From Pseudomonadota bacterium (lineage in GTDB: Bacteria > Myxococcota > Myxococcia > Myxococcales > Myxococcaceae), in NCBI GenBank assembly GCA_023424585.1, contig JAFADT010000803.1, positions 1 through 38,782 on the forward strand: 38,782 nt of DNA. Reading direction: 5' to 3'. Below the pieces are notes generated by a model, which was not told the DNA's origin, did not search any database, and saw nothing but the letters and a program-made list of their open reading frames with translations. The translations under genes and the position numbers were made by a program. Below, one piece after another: positions 16,772-27,984 of this stretch (position 1 is its first letter; the number at the start of each line of letters is the position of its first letter).

Positions 16772-18100
16772 ATGTCTGACACCGTGACGTCCCGGCTTCC
16801 TGGTTTCCACAAGCTGTCGATGGAGGAGCGCCTCGCTCACCTCTCGCGCATGTTCCGGCTACCGCCCGAGGACCTGCGGCAACTGCTGGGCTCGGAATCG
16901 CTCCAGCCTGTCCTGGCGAACCAGATGATAGAGAACGCGGTGGGGATGTTCTGCCTGCCGTTGGGCCTGGGCCTCAACCTCCAGGTCAACGGGCGCGACT
17001 ATCTGGTGCCCATGGCGGTGGAGGAGCCCTCGGTGGTGGCGGCGGTTTCCTTCGCGGCGAAAATCGTCCGTGAGGCGGGCGGCTTCATCGGCGAGGCGGA
17101 TCCGTCGCTGATGATTGGCCAGGTGCAGGTGTCGCGCTACGGCGACCCGACGGTGGCCACCGAGCACATCCTGGCGCATAAGGAGCAACTCCTCGCGCTG
17201 GCCAACAGCTTCCACCCGGCCATGGTGGCGCGGGGCGGCGGGGCCAAGGACGTGGAGGTGCGCGTGCTGCCGGCCCCCGAGGGCCCGTGCGGCGAGCCGT
17301 TGCTCATCGTCCACCTCATCATCGATGCCCAGGAGGCGATGGGGGCCAACCTCATCAACACGATGGCGGAGGGCGTGGCGCCGCTCATCGAGCAAATCAC
17401 CGGCGGCAGGGTGTACCTGCGCATCCTCTCCAACCTGGCGGACCGCCGGCTGGCGCGCGCCATCTGCCGCATCCCCGTGCCGCTGCTGGCGGACTTCGAG
17501 ATGCCGGGTGAGGAGATCGCGGAGGGCATCGCCCAGGCCAGCCGCTTCGCGGAGGCCGACCCCTATCGCGCGGCCACGCACAACAAGGGCGTGATGAACG
17601 GCATCGACGCGGTGGCCATCGCCACGGGACAGGACTGGCGCGCCATCGAGGCGGGTGCGCACGCGTTCGCCTGCCGCAGCGGGCGGTACCGGCCGCTCTC
17701 CACCTGGTACCTGGAAGAGGGGCACCTGGTGGGCCGCATCGAGCTGCCCATGGCGCTGGGCACGGTGGGCGGGCCCATCAAGATCCACCCGGGCGTGCAG
17801 ACGGCGCTCAAGCTGATGCAGACCACCTCGGTGCGCGAGCTGTCCATGGTGTTCGCGGCGGTGGGCCTGGCGCAGAACTTCGCGGCGCTCCGGGCGCTGG
17901 GCAGCGTGGGCATCCAGAAGGGCCACATGGCGATGCACGCGCGCTGCGTGGCGGTGACGGCGGGGGCGCGGGGCGACTGGGTGGAGAAGATCGCCAACCT
18001 GCTGGTGAAGGCGGGCCACGTGAAGGTGGAGAAGGCCCGCGAGCTGCTGGCCAGCCTCCCCGCCGAGGATGCCGCGGTCGCGACCGGCACCACTCTCTGA
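16772..18100 (+). CDS. mvaA: Class II (degradative-type) hydroxymethylglutaryl-CoA reductase
   Basis: Predicted 442 aa cytoplasmic enzyme interconverting HMG-CoA and mevalonate, the committed step of the mevalonate pathway. Key features of the Pseudomonas mevalonii-type class II enzyme are present: QMIENAVGMF (51-60), EEPSVVAA with the catalytic Glu (84/85), the nucleotide loop DAQEAMGANL (185-194), catalytic Lys272 in THNKG, Asp288 in GQDWRA, and the C-terminal flap histidine H385 in KGHMAMHAR. No membrane domain is present. ATG 16772 follows GGAAAG. The gene is intact although both neighbours (fni and mevalonate kinase) are dead, so it has probably been kept by selection. It lies behind promoter copy 1 and likely increases isoprenoid supply for the terpene operon downstream. 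Confidence 0.95.
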   Translation: MSDTVTSRLPGFHKLSMEERLAHLSRMFRLPPEDLRQLLGSESLQPVLANQMIENAVGMFCLPLGLGLNLQVNGRDYLVPMAVEEPSVVAAVSFAAKIVREAGGFIGEADPSLMIGQVQVSRYGDPTVATEHILAHKEQLLALANSFHPAMVARGGGAKDVEVRVLPAPEGPCGEPLLIVHLIIDAQEAMGANLINTMAEGVAPLIEQITGGRVYLRILSNLADRRLARAICRIPVPLLADFEMPGEEIAEGIAQASRFAEADPYRAATHNKGVMNGIDAVAIATGQDWRAIEAGAHAFACRSGRYRPLSTWYLEEGHLVGRIELPMALGTVGGPIKIHPGVQTALKLMQTTSVRELSMVFAAVGLAQNFAALRALGSVGIQKGHMAMHARCVAVTAGARGDWVEKIANLLVKAGHVKVEKARELLASLPAEDAAVATGTTL

Positions 18101-18119
18101 CGCCGCGGCTCCTCAGTCT

Positions 18120-18500
18120 GAAGCCTTGTCGGCGTTGGGCGCTGGCAAGGGCGTCCTGTTGGGGGAGCACCGCGTCGTTTGCAGGCACCTGGTCCTGGCC
18201 GGTCCGTTGTCGCAGCGTGACGGCGCGTGCCGTGCCCTCGATGGCGTGTCAGCTCGCGCTTCCTTCGACGCTCAGCCCCTCGCAGCGGGCGCGGCTGACG
18301 GCGGTGTTCGCCCGGGCCGCGGGAGTGACGGGCGCGCCGCCGGTGAAGGTGTCGCTGGAGGCGGATCTGCCGCTGGCGGTGGGCCTGGCCAGCAGCGCGG
18401 CGGGCCTCGCGGTACTGGCGGTGGCGAGGCGCGCCACGGCGGGACTTCCCTCCGATCAGGGCGCGGCCAGCCTCCTGGAGCATCCGGCTGCGGTGGCGCC
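18120..18500 (+). pseudogene. mvk: Mevalonate kinase (GHMP kinase) remnant
   Basis: The first frame gives ALSALGAGKGVLLGEHRVVC, matching the N-terminal GK-LLGEH-VV motif of mevalonate kinases. After a frameshift near 18215 the next frame gives KVSLEADLPLAVGLASSAAG, the GHMP ATP-binding motif. The sequence stops at about 18500, where promoter copy 2 begins, so roughly the C-terminal two thirds is missing. It directly follows mvaA, as expected for a mevalonate operon. Confidence 0.75.
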
Positions 18501-18505
18501 GCGGA

Positions 18506-18656
18506 CGGGCGTGTCATGAAGCCACTTGACGCGTCAGCAACGGCGGCTGACGCGTCAAACGCGGAGCCTGGCTGTTTCATCCTCCTTGGATCACTCCTGA
18601 TTCGGCCTGGTGCATCTTGGCACCGTCGTTGCAGTGGCCTGGCTCAGGTTCGATGA
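18506..18656. repeat. Direct repeat copy 2 of the sigma-54 promoter cassette
   Basis: Second copy of the repeat described at 16115-16262, lying exactly where the mevalonate kinase remnant is cut. It retains the better match to sigma-54 consensus, so it is more likely the original and copy 1 the duplicate. Confidence 0.85.
18526..18633 (+). promoter_or_regulatory. Sigma-54 promoter with activator palindromes for the geosmin/encapsulin operon
   Basis: TTGACGCGTCA (18526-18536) and TGACGCGTCAA (18548-18558) are mirrored perfect palindromes. TGGCACCGTCGTTGCA (18618-18633) is a full match to the sigma-54 consensus. Centre-to-promoter spacing is 76 bases, the same as in copy 1. Transcription would start near 18645, leaving an unusually long leader of about 410 bases before geosmin synthase. 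Apart from a tiny open frame, that leader shows no gene or clear riboswitch fold by eye. Confidence 0.8.
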
Positions 18657-18671
18657 ATCATGGAGTCATTC

Positions 18672-18758
18672 GTGAAACAGGTGGTTGCGAAGTTGTGCGT
18701 CATTGCTTCGATCCTGGGTTTCTCGCCCGTGAACGACGGGAGCCCTTTGGTGGGATGA
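18672..18758 (+). CDS. Possible 28-residue leader peptide
   Basis: A GTG-initiated frame with GGAG 6 bases upstream encodes KQVVAKLCVIASILGFSPVN and eight further residues. It has a basic start and a hydrophobic core like a truncated signal peptide. It lies 27 bases after the expected transcription start of the geosmin operon. It may be a translated leader, the stump of a small secreted protein once served by this promoter (compare the gene at 32286), or chance. Confidence 0.3.
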   Translation: MKQVVAKLCVIASILGFSPVNDGSPLVG

Positions 18759-18968
18759 GGCTTGGCGCGCCGGCAAGGGGATGAAGTGACCCCCTGACGC
18801 CAACTGCGTCCGTTTCGCGCGATGAAGAAGAGCAGGGCGGAGTCAAATGCATCAGTGTGGCCGAGCGCGCGATGCCCGCGGAAGCGGGCGGCTCGGAACA
18901 CTCGTCTGTTCACCCATTGAGCCGGGTGGGCCGTCGCCAAGCTCCGCGAATCCCTGTTGAAGGATTGA

Positions 18969-21317
<2,349 letters not shown>

Positions 21318-21372
21318 AGCCCCCGACGTGCTGCGAAGCCTCTTGAATCTTCAACCTGGAGAAGGGTGACTC

Positions 21373-22770
21373 ATGTCCAACGACACGAAGAAGTACGACG
21401 ACAACAACCAGAGCCTCGGCACGCAGGCGGCGCGTCAGCTGGCGACGACGACGAAGTCCGAGCCGCAGATGCAGGGCATCTCCTCGCGGTGGCTGCTCAA
21501 GCTGCTGCCGTGGGTGCAGGTGTCCGGCGGCACGTACCGCGTCAACCGCCGCATGACCTACGCGGTGGGTGACGGCCGCGTCACCTTCACCAGCACCGGC
21601 GCCAAGGTGCAGGTGATTCCGCAGGAACTGGGCGAGCTGCCGCTGCTGCGCGGCTACGAGGACGTGGACGCGCTCACCGCGCTGGCCAACCGCTTCGAGC
21701 AGAAGGAGTTCAAGGCCGGGGAGGTCATCACCGAGGCCGGCAAGGAGGCGGACTCCATCGTCCTCATCGCGCACGGCAAGGTGAACCGCCTGGGCCGCGG
21801 CAAGTACGGCGAGTCGGTGGTGCTGGACACGCTGGCGGACGGCGACCACTACAGCTACCAGGCGCTGCTGGAGTCGCAGGACTCCTGGCAGTTCACGGCC
21901 AAGGCCGTCACGCCCGTCATCGCGCTCATCCTCCAGCAGTCCGCCTTCGAGGCGGTGGTGGCGCAGGTGCCGTCGCTGCAGAAGCACATCGAGAACTTCA
22001 AGGCCCGCTCCAAGAAGAAGCAGGACCTCGCCGGCCAGAAGGCCATCGAGCTGGCCGCCGGCCACCACGGCGAGCCGGTGCTGCCCGGCACCTTCGTGGA
22101 CTACGAGACGCACCCGCGCGAGTACGAGCTGGCCGTCGCGCAGACCGTCCTCCAGATTCACACGCGCGTCGCGGACCTCTTCAATGACCCGATGAACCAG
22201 ACGCAGCAGCAGCTGCGGCTGACGGTGGAGGCGCTGAAGGAGCGCAAGGAGCACGAGCTCATCAACAACCGCGAGTTCGGCCTGCTGCACAACGCGGACT
22301 TGAAGCAGCGCATCCACACCCGCTCCGGCGCGCCGACGCCGGACGACATGGACGAGCTGCTGGCCACGGTGTGGAAGGAGCCGTCATTCTTCCTGGCGCA
22401 CCCGCGCGCCATCGCCGCTTTCGGGCAGGAGTGCAACAAGCGCGGCATCTACCCCACCAGCGTGGAGATGAATGGGAACCACGTGCCCGCCTGGCGCGGC
22501 GTCCCCATCGTCTCCTGCAACAAGATTCCCGTCTCCGAGTCGCGCACCACGTCCATCCTGCTGATGCGCGCGGGGGAGAAGAACCAGGGCGTGGTGGGCC
22601 TGCACCAGGCGGGCATCCCGGATGAGATTGAGCCCAGCCTCAACGTGCGCTTCATGGGCATCAACGAGAAGGCCATCATGAACTACCTGGTGACGGCGTA
22701 CTTCTCCGCGGCGGTGCTCACGCCGGACGCGCTGGGCATCCTGGAGAGCGTGGAGCTGGGCCGCTCGTAG
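21373..22770 (+). CDS. Family 2B encapsulin shell protein (paralogue 1)
   Basis: Predicted 465 aa protein with an HK97-type encapsulin fold carrying an inserted cyclic-nucleotide-binding-like domain. Layout: polar N-terminal arm 1-35; [17 protein letters not shown] at 51-67; cNMP-like domain about 98-212 ([35 protein letters not shown]); HK97 P/A-domain from about 225 with [15 protein letters not shown] (269-283), [20 protein letters not shown] (341-360) and C-terminal VTPDAL-type end. Such genes are often mislabelled as Crp-like regulators; there is no DNA-binding helix-turn-helix. The phosphate-binding cassette lacks the usual Arg, so ligand binding is doubtful. It starts 56 bases after geosmin synthase with a GGAG site, and is expected to assemble with its paralogue around the synthase. 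Confidence 0.9.
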   Translation: MSNDTKKYDDNNQSLGTQAARQLATTTKSEPQMQGISSRWLLKLLPWVQVSGGTYRVNRRMTYAVGDGRVTFTSTGAKVQVIPQELGELPLLRGYEDVDALTALANRFEQKEFKAGEVITEAGKEADSIVLIAHGKVNRLGRGKYGESVVLDTLADGDHYSYQALLESQDSWQFTAKAVTPVIALILQQSAFEAVVAQVPSLQKHIENFKARSKKKQDLAGQKAIELAAGHHGEPVLPGTFVDYETHPREYELAVAQTVLQIHTRVADLFNDPMNQTQQQLRLTVEALKERKEHELINNREFGLLHNADLKQRIHTRSGAPTPDDMDELLATVWKEPSFFLAHPRAIAAFGQECNKRGIYPTSVEMNGNHVPAWRGVPIVSCNKIPVSESRTTSILLMRAGEKNQGVVGLHQAGIPDEIEPSLNVRFMGINEKAIMNYLVTAYFSAAVLTPDALGILESVELGRS

Positions 22771-22812
22771 GCGCCGTCCCCCTGACTTCGAAACCAAACG
22801 GAAGGCACTCTC

Positions 22813-24213
22813 ATGGCGAATCCAGACCAGGCCCTGACGGCACACGAAGGCACCAGCCTGAGCACGGCCGGCGCCCGCCAGCTCGCGACGACGACGAAGA
22901 CGCCGCCGGTGATGCAGGGCATCTCCCCCCGCTACCTGCTGAGCATCCTGCCCTGGGTGCAGGTGTCCGGCGGCACGTACCGCGTGAATCGGCGGCTGAC
23001 GTACGCGGTGGGCGACGACCGGCTGAACTTCAGCAACATCGGCGTCAAGGTGGAGCTCATTCCGCAGGAGCTGCTCAAGCTGCCGCTGATGCGGGGCTTC
23101 CAGGACGTGGATGACCTGCTCCTGCGCACGCTGGCGGGCCGCTTCACCCAGCAGCAGTACAAGGCGGGGGACACCCTCGTGGAGGCGGGCAAGGCCGCCG
23201 AGCATGTCTTCCTCCTCGCCCACGGCAAGGCGCAGAAGCTGAAGGCCGGCAAGTACGGCGACCGGGTGGTGCTGGACACGCTGGCGGACGGCGACCACTT
23301 CGGGGACGAGGCGGTGGTGGAGTCGAACGACGTGTGGCCCTTCACCGTCAAGGCCGTCACGGCCTGCACGGTGATGGTGCTGCCGCAGGACGTTTTCGAG
23401 TCCCTCCTCAGCCAGTCGCCGGCGCTGAAGGCGCACGTGGAGCGCTACAAGGCGAAGCTGAAGAAGCCCCAGGACAAGGCGGGCCAGGCGGCCATCCCCC
23501 TGACGGCGGGCCACCACGGCGAGCCGCCCATCGCCGGCGGCTTCGTGGACTACGAGCTGAAGCCGCGCGAGTACGAGCTGAGCGTGGCGCAGACCATCCT
23601 GCGCGTGCACACCCGCGTGTCGGACATCTTCAACGACCCGATGAACCAGACGCAGGAGCAGCTGCGGCTGACCATTGAGGCGCTGAAGGAGCGCAAGGAG
23701 TGGGAGCTCATCAACAACCCGGAGTTCGGCCTGCTGCACAACGCGGACTTGAAGCAGCGCCTCAACACGCGCTCGGGGCCGCCGACGCCGGACGACCTGG
23801 ACGAGCTGGTGTCGCGTCGTCGCAAGACGCGCTACCTGCTGGCCCACCCGCGCGCCATCGCGGCGTTCGGCCGGGAGTGCAACAAGCGCGGCCTGTACCC
23901 GACGGTGGTGGACGTGGGCGGGGCGAAGTTCCAGGCGTGGCGCGGGGTGCCCCTCCTGCCGTGCGACAAGCTGCCCATCACTCGGGAGAACACCACCTCC
24001 ATCCTCGCGATGCGCACCGGCCAGGAAGACCAGGGCGTGGTGGGCCTGCACAACGCGGGCATCCCCGACGAGGTGGAGCCGAGCCTCACCGTGAAGCGCA
24101 TGGCCGTCAATGACCAGGCCATGACGAACTACCTGGTGAGCACCTACTACTCCGCCGCCGTGCTCGTCCCCGACGCGCTGGGCGTCCTGGAGAACGTGGT
24201 GCTCGGCGGCTGA
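22813..24213 (+). CDS. Family 2B encapsulin shell protein (paralogue 2)
   Basis: Predicted 466 aa paralogue of the preceding gene with the same domain order: N-terminal arm, [17 protein letters not shown] (52-68), cNMP-like insert about 98-215 ([19 protein letters not shown]), and HK97 domain ([33 protein letters not shown]). The C-terminal halves of the two proteins are nearly collinear, while the N-terminal arms and the tip near residues 330-340 (VSRRRKTRY against ATVWKEPSF) differ. This suggests specialised shell positions or mixed tiling. GGAAGG precedes ATG 22813, 42 bases after the first shell gene. As in paralogue 1, the cassette has VWPFTVKA where cAMP-binding proteins have an Arg. 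It is the last gene before a strong terminator. Confidence 0.9.
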   Translation: MANPDQALTAHEGTSLSTAGARQLATTTKTPPVMQGISPRYLLSILPWVQVSGGTYRVNRRLTYAVGDDRLNFSNIGVKVELIPQELLKLPLMRGFQDVDDLLLRTLAGRFTQQQYKAGDTLVEAGKAAEHVFLLAHGKAQKLKAGKYGDRVVLDTLADGDHFGDEAVVESNDVWPFTVKAVTACTVMVLPQDVFESLLSQSPALKAHVERYKAKLKKPQDKAGQAAIPLTAGHHGEPPIAGGFVDYELKPREYELSVAQTILRVHTRVSDIFNDPMNQTQEQLRLTIEALKERKEWELINNPEFGLLHNADLKQRLNTRSGPPTPDDLDELVSRRRKTRYLLAHPRAIAAFGRECNKRGLYPTVVDVGGAKFQAWRGVPLLPCDKLPITRENTTSILAMRTGQEDQGVVGLHNAGIPDEVEPSLTVKRMAVNDQAMTNYLVSTYYSAAVLVPDALGVLENVVLGG

Positions 24214-24237
24214 CCCGTCCCCACCGTGAAGTCCGAG

Positions 24238-24277
24238 CGGGCCCGGTGTGCATGCGCGCACCGGGCCCGTCTCCTTT
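24238..24277 (+). terminator. Strong rho-independent terminator of the geosmin/encapsulin operon
   Basis: CGGGCCCGGTGTGC and GCGCACCGGGCCCG pair over 14 bases (one G-U) with an ATGC loop, followed by TCTCCTTT. It lies 25 bases after the second shell stop and cleanly ends the operon. Confidence 0.85.
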
Positions 24278-24339
24278 CGCGGCACCGGCCTGTTGAGAGC
24301 TTGATGCTGTCACCCTGCGCAAGACGAAGGCGAAGAGGT

Positions 24340-24466
24340 GCCCAGAGTAGATGTCCCCCATGCGCCGCGTACCCGCGGCCGAGTCAGGCCCGGCGGGAGC
24401 TGCTGTGCAGCGGCAGGCGGCCTGATTACAGCCAACCTGACGTCTCATCAATCCGCCGCGGTACAG
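24340..24466 (+). mobile_element. Transposase 3' end and IS terminus (copy 1 of 3)
   Basis: The plus strand carries the tail PSQARREL followed by an Ala-Ala-stop (TGA at 24423), then a 44-base terminus ending GCGGTACAG. The same tail-plus-terminus occurs inverted at 26567-26700 and 34310-34500. The IS family is not identified. The remaining bases up to 24548 show no gene. Confidence 0.55.
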
Positions 24467-24548
24467 CCCACCCATGCAGCGGCTGGCCCCCGGACTCGGA
24501 CCTCAGCAGCTGGTGGATGGGCTCTTCCGCTGGGACAAGCGAAACGCG

Positions 24549-26027
24549 CTATGGCGCACGCGGAGGTCCGAACCATCGGGTCAGGGCCTCAGGCAGACCC
24601 TGAGCCGTACCCTCTCCGACCCACGCGACGTGTCCGTCCGGTCGAATCAGCACCGCAACGGGCGCGGTGACTGCGCCAAGCACCGGGAGCTCCCACGCCC
24701 CCGTGTAGCGAGCCGCGATCCTCCGAACCCGGTCCGCCCAGGGCGTGACGTCGAGAGTGCCGGGCTCGCCCAGGTCGAGCAGCACCGGCCGCGCGTCGTG
24801 CAGCAGTTGGAACACGCGCCGCGGGCCGTCGCCGGTGAGCAGGTCGAGGTCCGGCATGCGGCGCCCGAGCAGTGGGGGTCCGTTTCCCAGGTCGTAGTGG
24901 ATGTCTAGCCCCGACATCATCGCCGCGTATTGCTTGCGTGGCCCATCCATCCGCAGCAGCTCCGCCAGCGTCTCTCGCACGGCGTCCATCCGTGCGTCAC
25001 CACGGCTCAGCGCGGTCTGCGCCATGGTCTTCCGCAGCGCCCGGGCTGCGACGGGGTGCCGCTCGGCCTGGTACGTGTCGAGCAGGTCCTCCGGCGAGGC
25101 GCCGCGCACGACCTGGGCCAGCTTCCACCCCAGGTTCACGGCATCCTGCACGCCGAGGTTGAGCCCCTGGCCGCCCATCGGCGAGTGCACGTGGGCCGCG
25201 TCACCGGCCAGGAGCACCCGCCGGTTCCGGTAGGACGCCGCCTGCCGCGTCATGTCGGTGAACCTCGAGAGGTGCGTGGCGCCGCGCAGGCCGTAGTCCG
25301 TCCCGTAGAGCGCGACGAGTCCCTCGCGCAGGACCTCGAGGGTTGGCGCGTCGCCCGTGCCGACCCGCTCCTCTCGCAGCACGACGCCCACGCGTCCGTC
25401 GTCCATCTTGCCCATGGCGTAGGTGCCCTTCTCGTCCCGGCGGATGCCGAAGGTCGGCGCTCCGGTCATCTCGACCTCGGCGATGAGGTAGCTGATGGAC
25501 GCGTCCCAGCCCGGGAACTCGATGCCCGCCGCCTTGCGGACCAGGCTGCGACCCCCGTCGCATCCCACGAGGTACTTCGCCCGAAGCGCACGGCTGTCGG
25601 ACAGCGCCACGTCGACGCCGGTGTCGTCCTGCGCGAAGCCCGTCACCTCGCACCCGCGGTAGATGGGCACCGCCAGCTCGGCCACCCACTCCGCCAGGAT
25701 GTGCTCGAAGCGCTCCTGCAAGAGCGCGAGCCCATGATTGTGACGCGTCGGGAAGTCGCTGAGGTCCAGCAGCGACTGCCCGAACGAGACGTTCTGGACC
25801 GCTTGCCCTTGCGAGGTGAAGCGCTCGACGACCCCGCGCTGGTCAAGCACCTCCAGGCTGCGCGCGTGCAGGCCGCGCGAGCGCGAGCCGGCGACCTCCT
25901 GGCTGGCGCGACGCTCGACGATGGCCACGTCCACCCGTGCCAGTGCCAGCTCCGCCGCCAGCATCAGCCCCGTGGGGCCCGCTCCCACAATCACCACTGC
26001 GTGCTGTGTCACCACGTCCGTGTGCAT
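24549..26027 (-). CDS. FAD-dependent aromatic monooxygenase (PheA/TfdB-type)
   Basis: Predicted 492 aa flavoprotein hydroxylase. It has the Rossmann motif GAGPTG (15-20), the DG motif GCDGGRS (155-161) and the FAD-ribityl motif GDAAHVHSPMGGQGLNLGVQ (275-294), followed by a C-terminal thioredoxin-like domain typical of the phenol-hydroxylase/polyketide-hydroxylase branch. Such enzymes hydroxylate aromatic rings with NAD(P)H and O2 and include antibiotic-inactivating and polyketide-tailoring members. ATG 26027 with AGGAGG upstream is preferred over a frame 65 codons longer that lacks protein-like sequence. The gene is convergent with the encapsulin operon and stands alone, so its substrate is unknown. 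Confidence 0.9.
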   Translation of the reverse strand: MHTDVVTQHAVVIVGAGPTGLMLAAELALARVDVAIVERRASQEVAGSRSRGLHARSLEVLDQRGVVERFTSQGQAVQNVSFGQSLLDLSDFPTRHNHGLALLQERFEHILAEWVAELAVPIYRGCEVTGFAQDDTGVDVALSDSRALRAKYLVGCDGGRSLVRKAAGIEFPGWDASISYLIAEVEMTGAPTFGIRRDEKGTYAMGKMDDGRVGVVLREERVGTGDAPTLEVLREGLVALYGTDYGLRGATHLSRFTDMTRQAASYRNRRVLLAGDAAHVHSPMGGQGLNLGVQDAVNLGWKLAQVVRGASPEDLLDTYQAERHPVAARALRKTMAQTALSRGDARMDAVRETLAELLRMDGPRKQYAAMMSGLDIHYDLGNGPPLLGRRMPDLDLLTGDGPRRVFQLLHDARPVLLDLGEPGTLDVTPWADRVRRIAARYTGAWELPVLGAVTAPVAVLIRPDGHVAWVGEGTAQGLPEALTRWFGPPRAP

Positions 26028-26343
26028 CTCTCGGCCCTCCTGCTCCTGGATCGAAACGGGCGATGGTGGAGCATGACCGGGGGGGCTTGCGGCAACAGCC
26101 GGGGTCTGGCATCTGCTGGTAGTGGAGAGAGCGGCGAGGCCTGCCGTGGCTCCAGAGCCTGCCCGGGTTGCGTGGACAGGCGAGGAGCTGGACGGGGGCG
26201 TGCGTTGGGAGTGCTCCCCCATCCCCCTGCATCAGGGAAGCCGTCGTCTCAGCCGTCAGGCCGAGATGACGATGCACTCTCGCGTGCCTCGCTCACAGTG
26301 ACGCGCTGGATGACCGCATCCGCCGGGCCAGCTTCGTTCAGGG
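26028..26343. other. Upstream region of the monooxygenase; no gene seen
   Basis: This stretch should contain the monooxygenase promoter. Open frames on both strands lack domains and ribosome binding sites, and I see no palindrome or -24/-12 element here. Confidence 0.4.
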
Positions 26344-26566
26344 CTACGGTGCCTCCTTGAACCCTTGGCGCGCGAGCCATGCCGCGTCGAGGCTCTGGCC
26401 AGGCTCGGGTCCCACGATACAGGTGACATCGTAACGAGCGTCGCCGACGATTACGCTCTGGACGTTGACCAGCTCGTAGACATCGAGCCGAATCCCGAGG
26501 CCAACGAAGGGCGGGATGGGGAGTTCGAAGTCCCGCGCCCATGTGCCGTCTTTCGTAACCGCGACT
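26344..26566 (-). pseudogene. 5'-truncated conserved hypothetical gene
   Basis: The minus strand encodes GTVAVTKDGTWARDFELPIP followed by PFVGLGIRLDVYEL and VVGD-like strands, ending LARQGFKEAP. It reads like the C-terminal part of a small conserved protein. It has no start codon, because the frame enters the IS terminus (GCGGTACAG) at about 26566-26573, so its 5' end has been removed. Function unknown. Confidence 0.5.
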
Positions 26567-26700
26567 GTACCGCCCTGGCTTGTTGAGACGGAAGGTGGGG
26601 CGCAATCAGGCCGCCAGCCTTGGCCGTAGCAGCTTCGGCCGGGTCTGGCTGGGCGCAAGATGTCCGGGGGGCTTGCCTTTACAACCTACGGACTTCTGCT
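26567..26700 (-). mobile_element. Transposase 3' end and IS terminus (copy 2 of 3)
   Basis: The minus strand encodes HLAPSQTRPKLLRPRLAA then a stop, followed by a terminus ending GCGGTACAG that is collinear with copies 1 and 3. It abuts and truncates the hypothetical gene at 26344. The bases up to 26795 hold no other gene. Confidence 0.55.
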
Positions 26701-26795
26701 GATGCGGATCAAGTCCACTCATGATTTCGACCTCGACGCGGGAGCTACCGCGCTCGGCAGTGCGATCTCCGACGGGGAAGCTTGGAGGCTGCCCG

Positions 26796-27560
26796 TTACG
26801 GTCTCGACATCCGCGAGGGCGCCGCCGTGCGCGACGGTGCGACCTCTGAAGGGGGCAGCTTCGAGAAGACGGAGCCCGCGGAGCGAAGGGCGATGCGCTG
26901 ATAGCGCGCATATGCCTCCACGAGTGCCGTGCGCATGGCCTTGGGCTCCGTGGGTCCATGGCGTGCCACGGTGCTGGCCAGCGCCTCCAGCAGATAGGCC
27001 TCGGGCGCCATCAGCGTTCGCGTGAGCGCGATGGGGCTCGCGCCCAGCGTCCTCAGCACCGGGCCGAAGTACTGCTCGCTCATGCAGGCCAGGACGACCA
27101 CGGGCCTGGGTGTGGCCCCCGGCTGCGCATCCACTCGGGGCGGCTCGCGATCCATGAGCCGGTCATGTCCGGCCCACACCAACAGGTCGGCGTGACTCGC
27201 GCCCGCCGCCGCACGCAGGAAGTCCTCCAGCGCCGTGTCTATCGCGTCGCCCGCATAGGCGTGGAGCCGCAGCCGCACGGGCCGCTCTCCCTTCGCCGCG
27301 GTCCGCTCCAGGACGAGCTCGCGCAGCACCGCAGCCCCATCGGGTCCCGGCTCTCGGCTCACCATCTTGAATCCAGGAGCCCGTGAGAGGAACCGCTCCG
27401 CACCGTACATCGCCCCCCAGTAGAGGTTCGTCTCCAGCGCGCGCGGAGCTCCCGCGGGAGGACGGCCGCACTCGATCAACGCATTGTCACACAGCGGGAC
27501 GAAGACCTCGACCTCCACCGGAGGCACGGCCAACAGGCTCAGCAACACGACGGTCAGCAT
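26796..27560 (-). CDS. Secreted hypothetical protein, possible caspase-like fold
   Basis: Predicted 254 aa exported protein. ATG 27560, preceded by GGAGG, gives a short signal peptide (MLTVVLLSLLAVPPVEVEVF). The mature part has alternating strands and helices. Two segments, DLLVWAGHDRLMD and VVVLACMSEQYF, sit in the order and spacing of the His and Cys catalytic strands of clan CD (caspase/gingipain-like) peptidases. A helical C-terminus includes AMRTALVEAYARYQRIAL. No recognised family name. The caspase-like reading is a hypothesis from these two segments; a general Rossmann-like secreted protein is the alternative. Confidence 0.6.
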   Translation of the reverse strand: MLTVVLLSLLAVPPVEVEVFVPLCDNALIECGRPPAGAPRALETNLYWGAMYGAERFLSRAPGFKMVSREPGPDGAAVLRELVLERTAAKGERPVRLRLHAYAGDAIDTALEDFLRAAAGASHADLLVWAGHDRLMDREPPRVDAQPGATPRPVVVLACMSEQYFGPVLRTLGASPIALTRTLMAPEAYLLEALASTVARHGPTEPKAMRTALVEAYARYQRIALRSAGSVFSKLPPSEVAPSRTAAPSRMSRP

Positions 27561-27674
27561 AGAGGGCCTCCAGCGGGCGCTTACACGAGACACTCGTGGC
27601 GAATCCACGGTTCCGTCGCGCAAGCCACTCGCCCCCTGGCCTCCTCGACGGACCCGTGCGTCGGGGCGCCCGCG

Positions 27675-27842
27675 GTGTCATCCTTCCTCGTCCTGGACCA
27701 CCGCGTGGAGACGGACAAGGCGCTGGTGCTGGAGTCCAACGCTGCCTGCCGGCTCGACGGCGTCGGCTACCGTGACCTCGGAAACCTGCGGGACGTTGGC
27801 CTCCAGCAGATTGCAAACTGGTGGACGCGGAGCGAGGTGTAG
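27675..27842 (+). pseudogene. Short gene fragment
   Basis: A 55-codon frame from GTG 27675 has protein-like sequence (FLVLDHRVETDKALVLESNA, LQQIANWWTRSEV) but no ribosome binding site, and the open frame continues upstream without a better start. It is probably the C-terminal remnant of a gene lost during IS activity. The rest of 27561-27984 shows no gene. Confidence 0.3.
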
Positions 27843-27984
27843 ACGTGGCGCCGCATCTGCTCAACGTACCCCTCCCAGGGCCAATCGTGGCCGAAAGCCA
27901 TGGATCGCAGGCCGGCGGTTCCTCGGAACGGTGAGCACCGCGAAATCCGAACGAGCTTGCTATCGACCCAAGAGCCTTCAAGGG

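Noticed and set aside
21373..24213. Two Crp/Fnr-type transcription regulators
   Set aside because: They contain cNMP-like domains but no helix-turn-helix. The flanking sequence matches HK97-type encapsulin shells, and the context is a terpene cyclase operon.
22384..24285. 633-codon minus-strand frame opposite the shell genes
   Set aside because: It spans both shell genes and the terminator on the opposite strand and has antisense-type composition.
26249..26605. Possible gene on the minus strand overlapping the hypothetical fragment
   Set aside because: It is a different frame of the same DNA with no protein-like pattern; the fragment in the 26344 frame is the convincing one.
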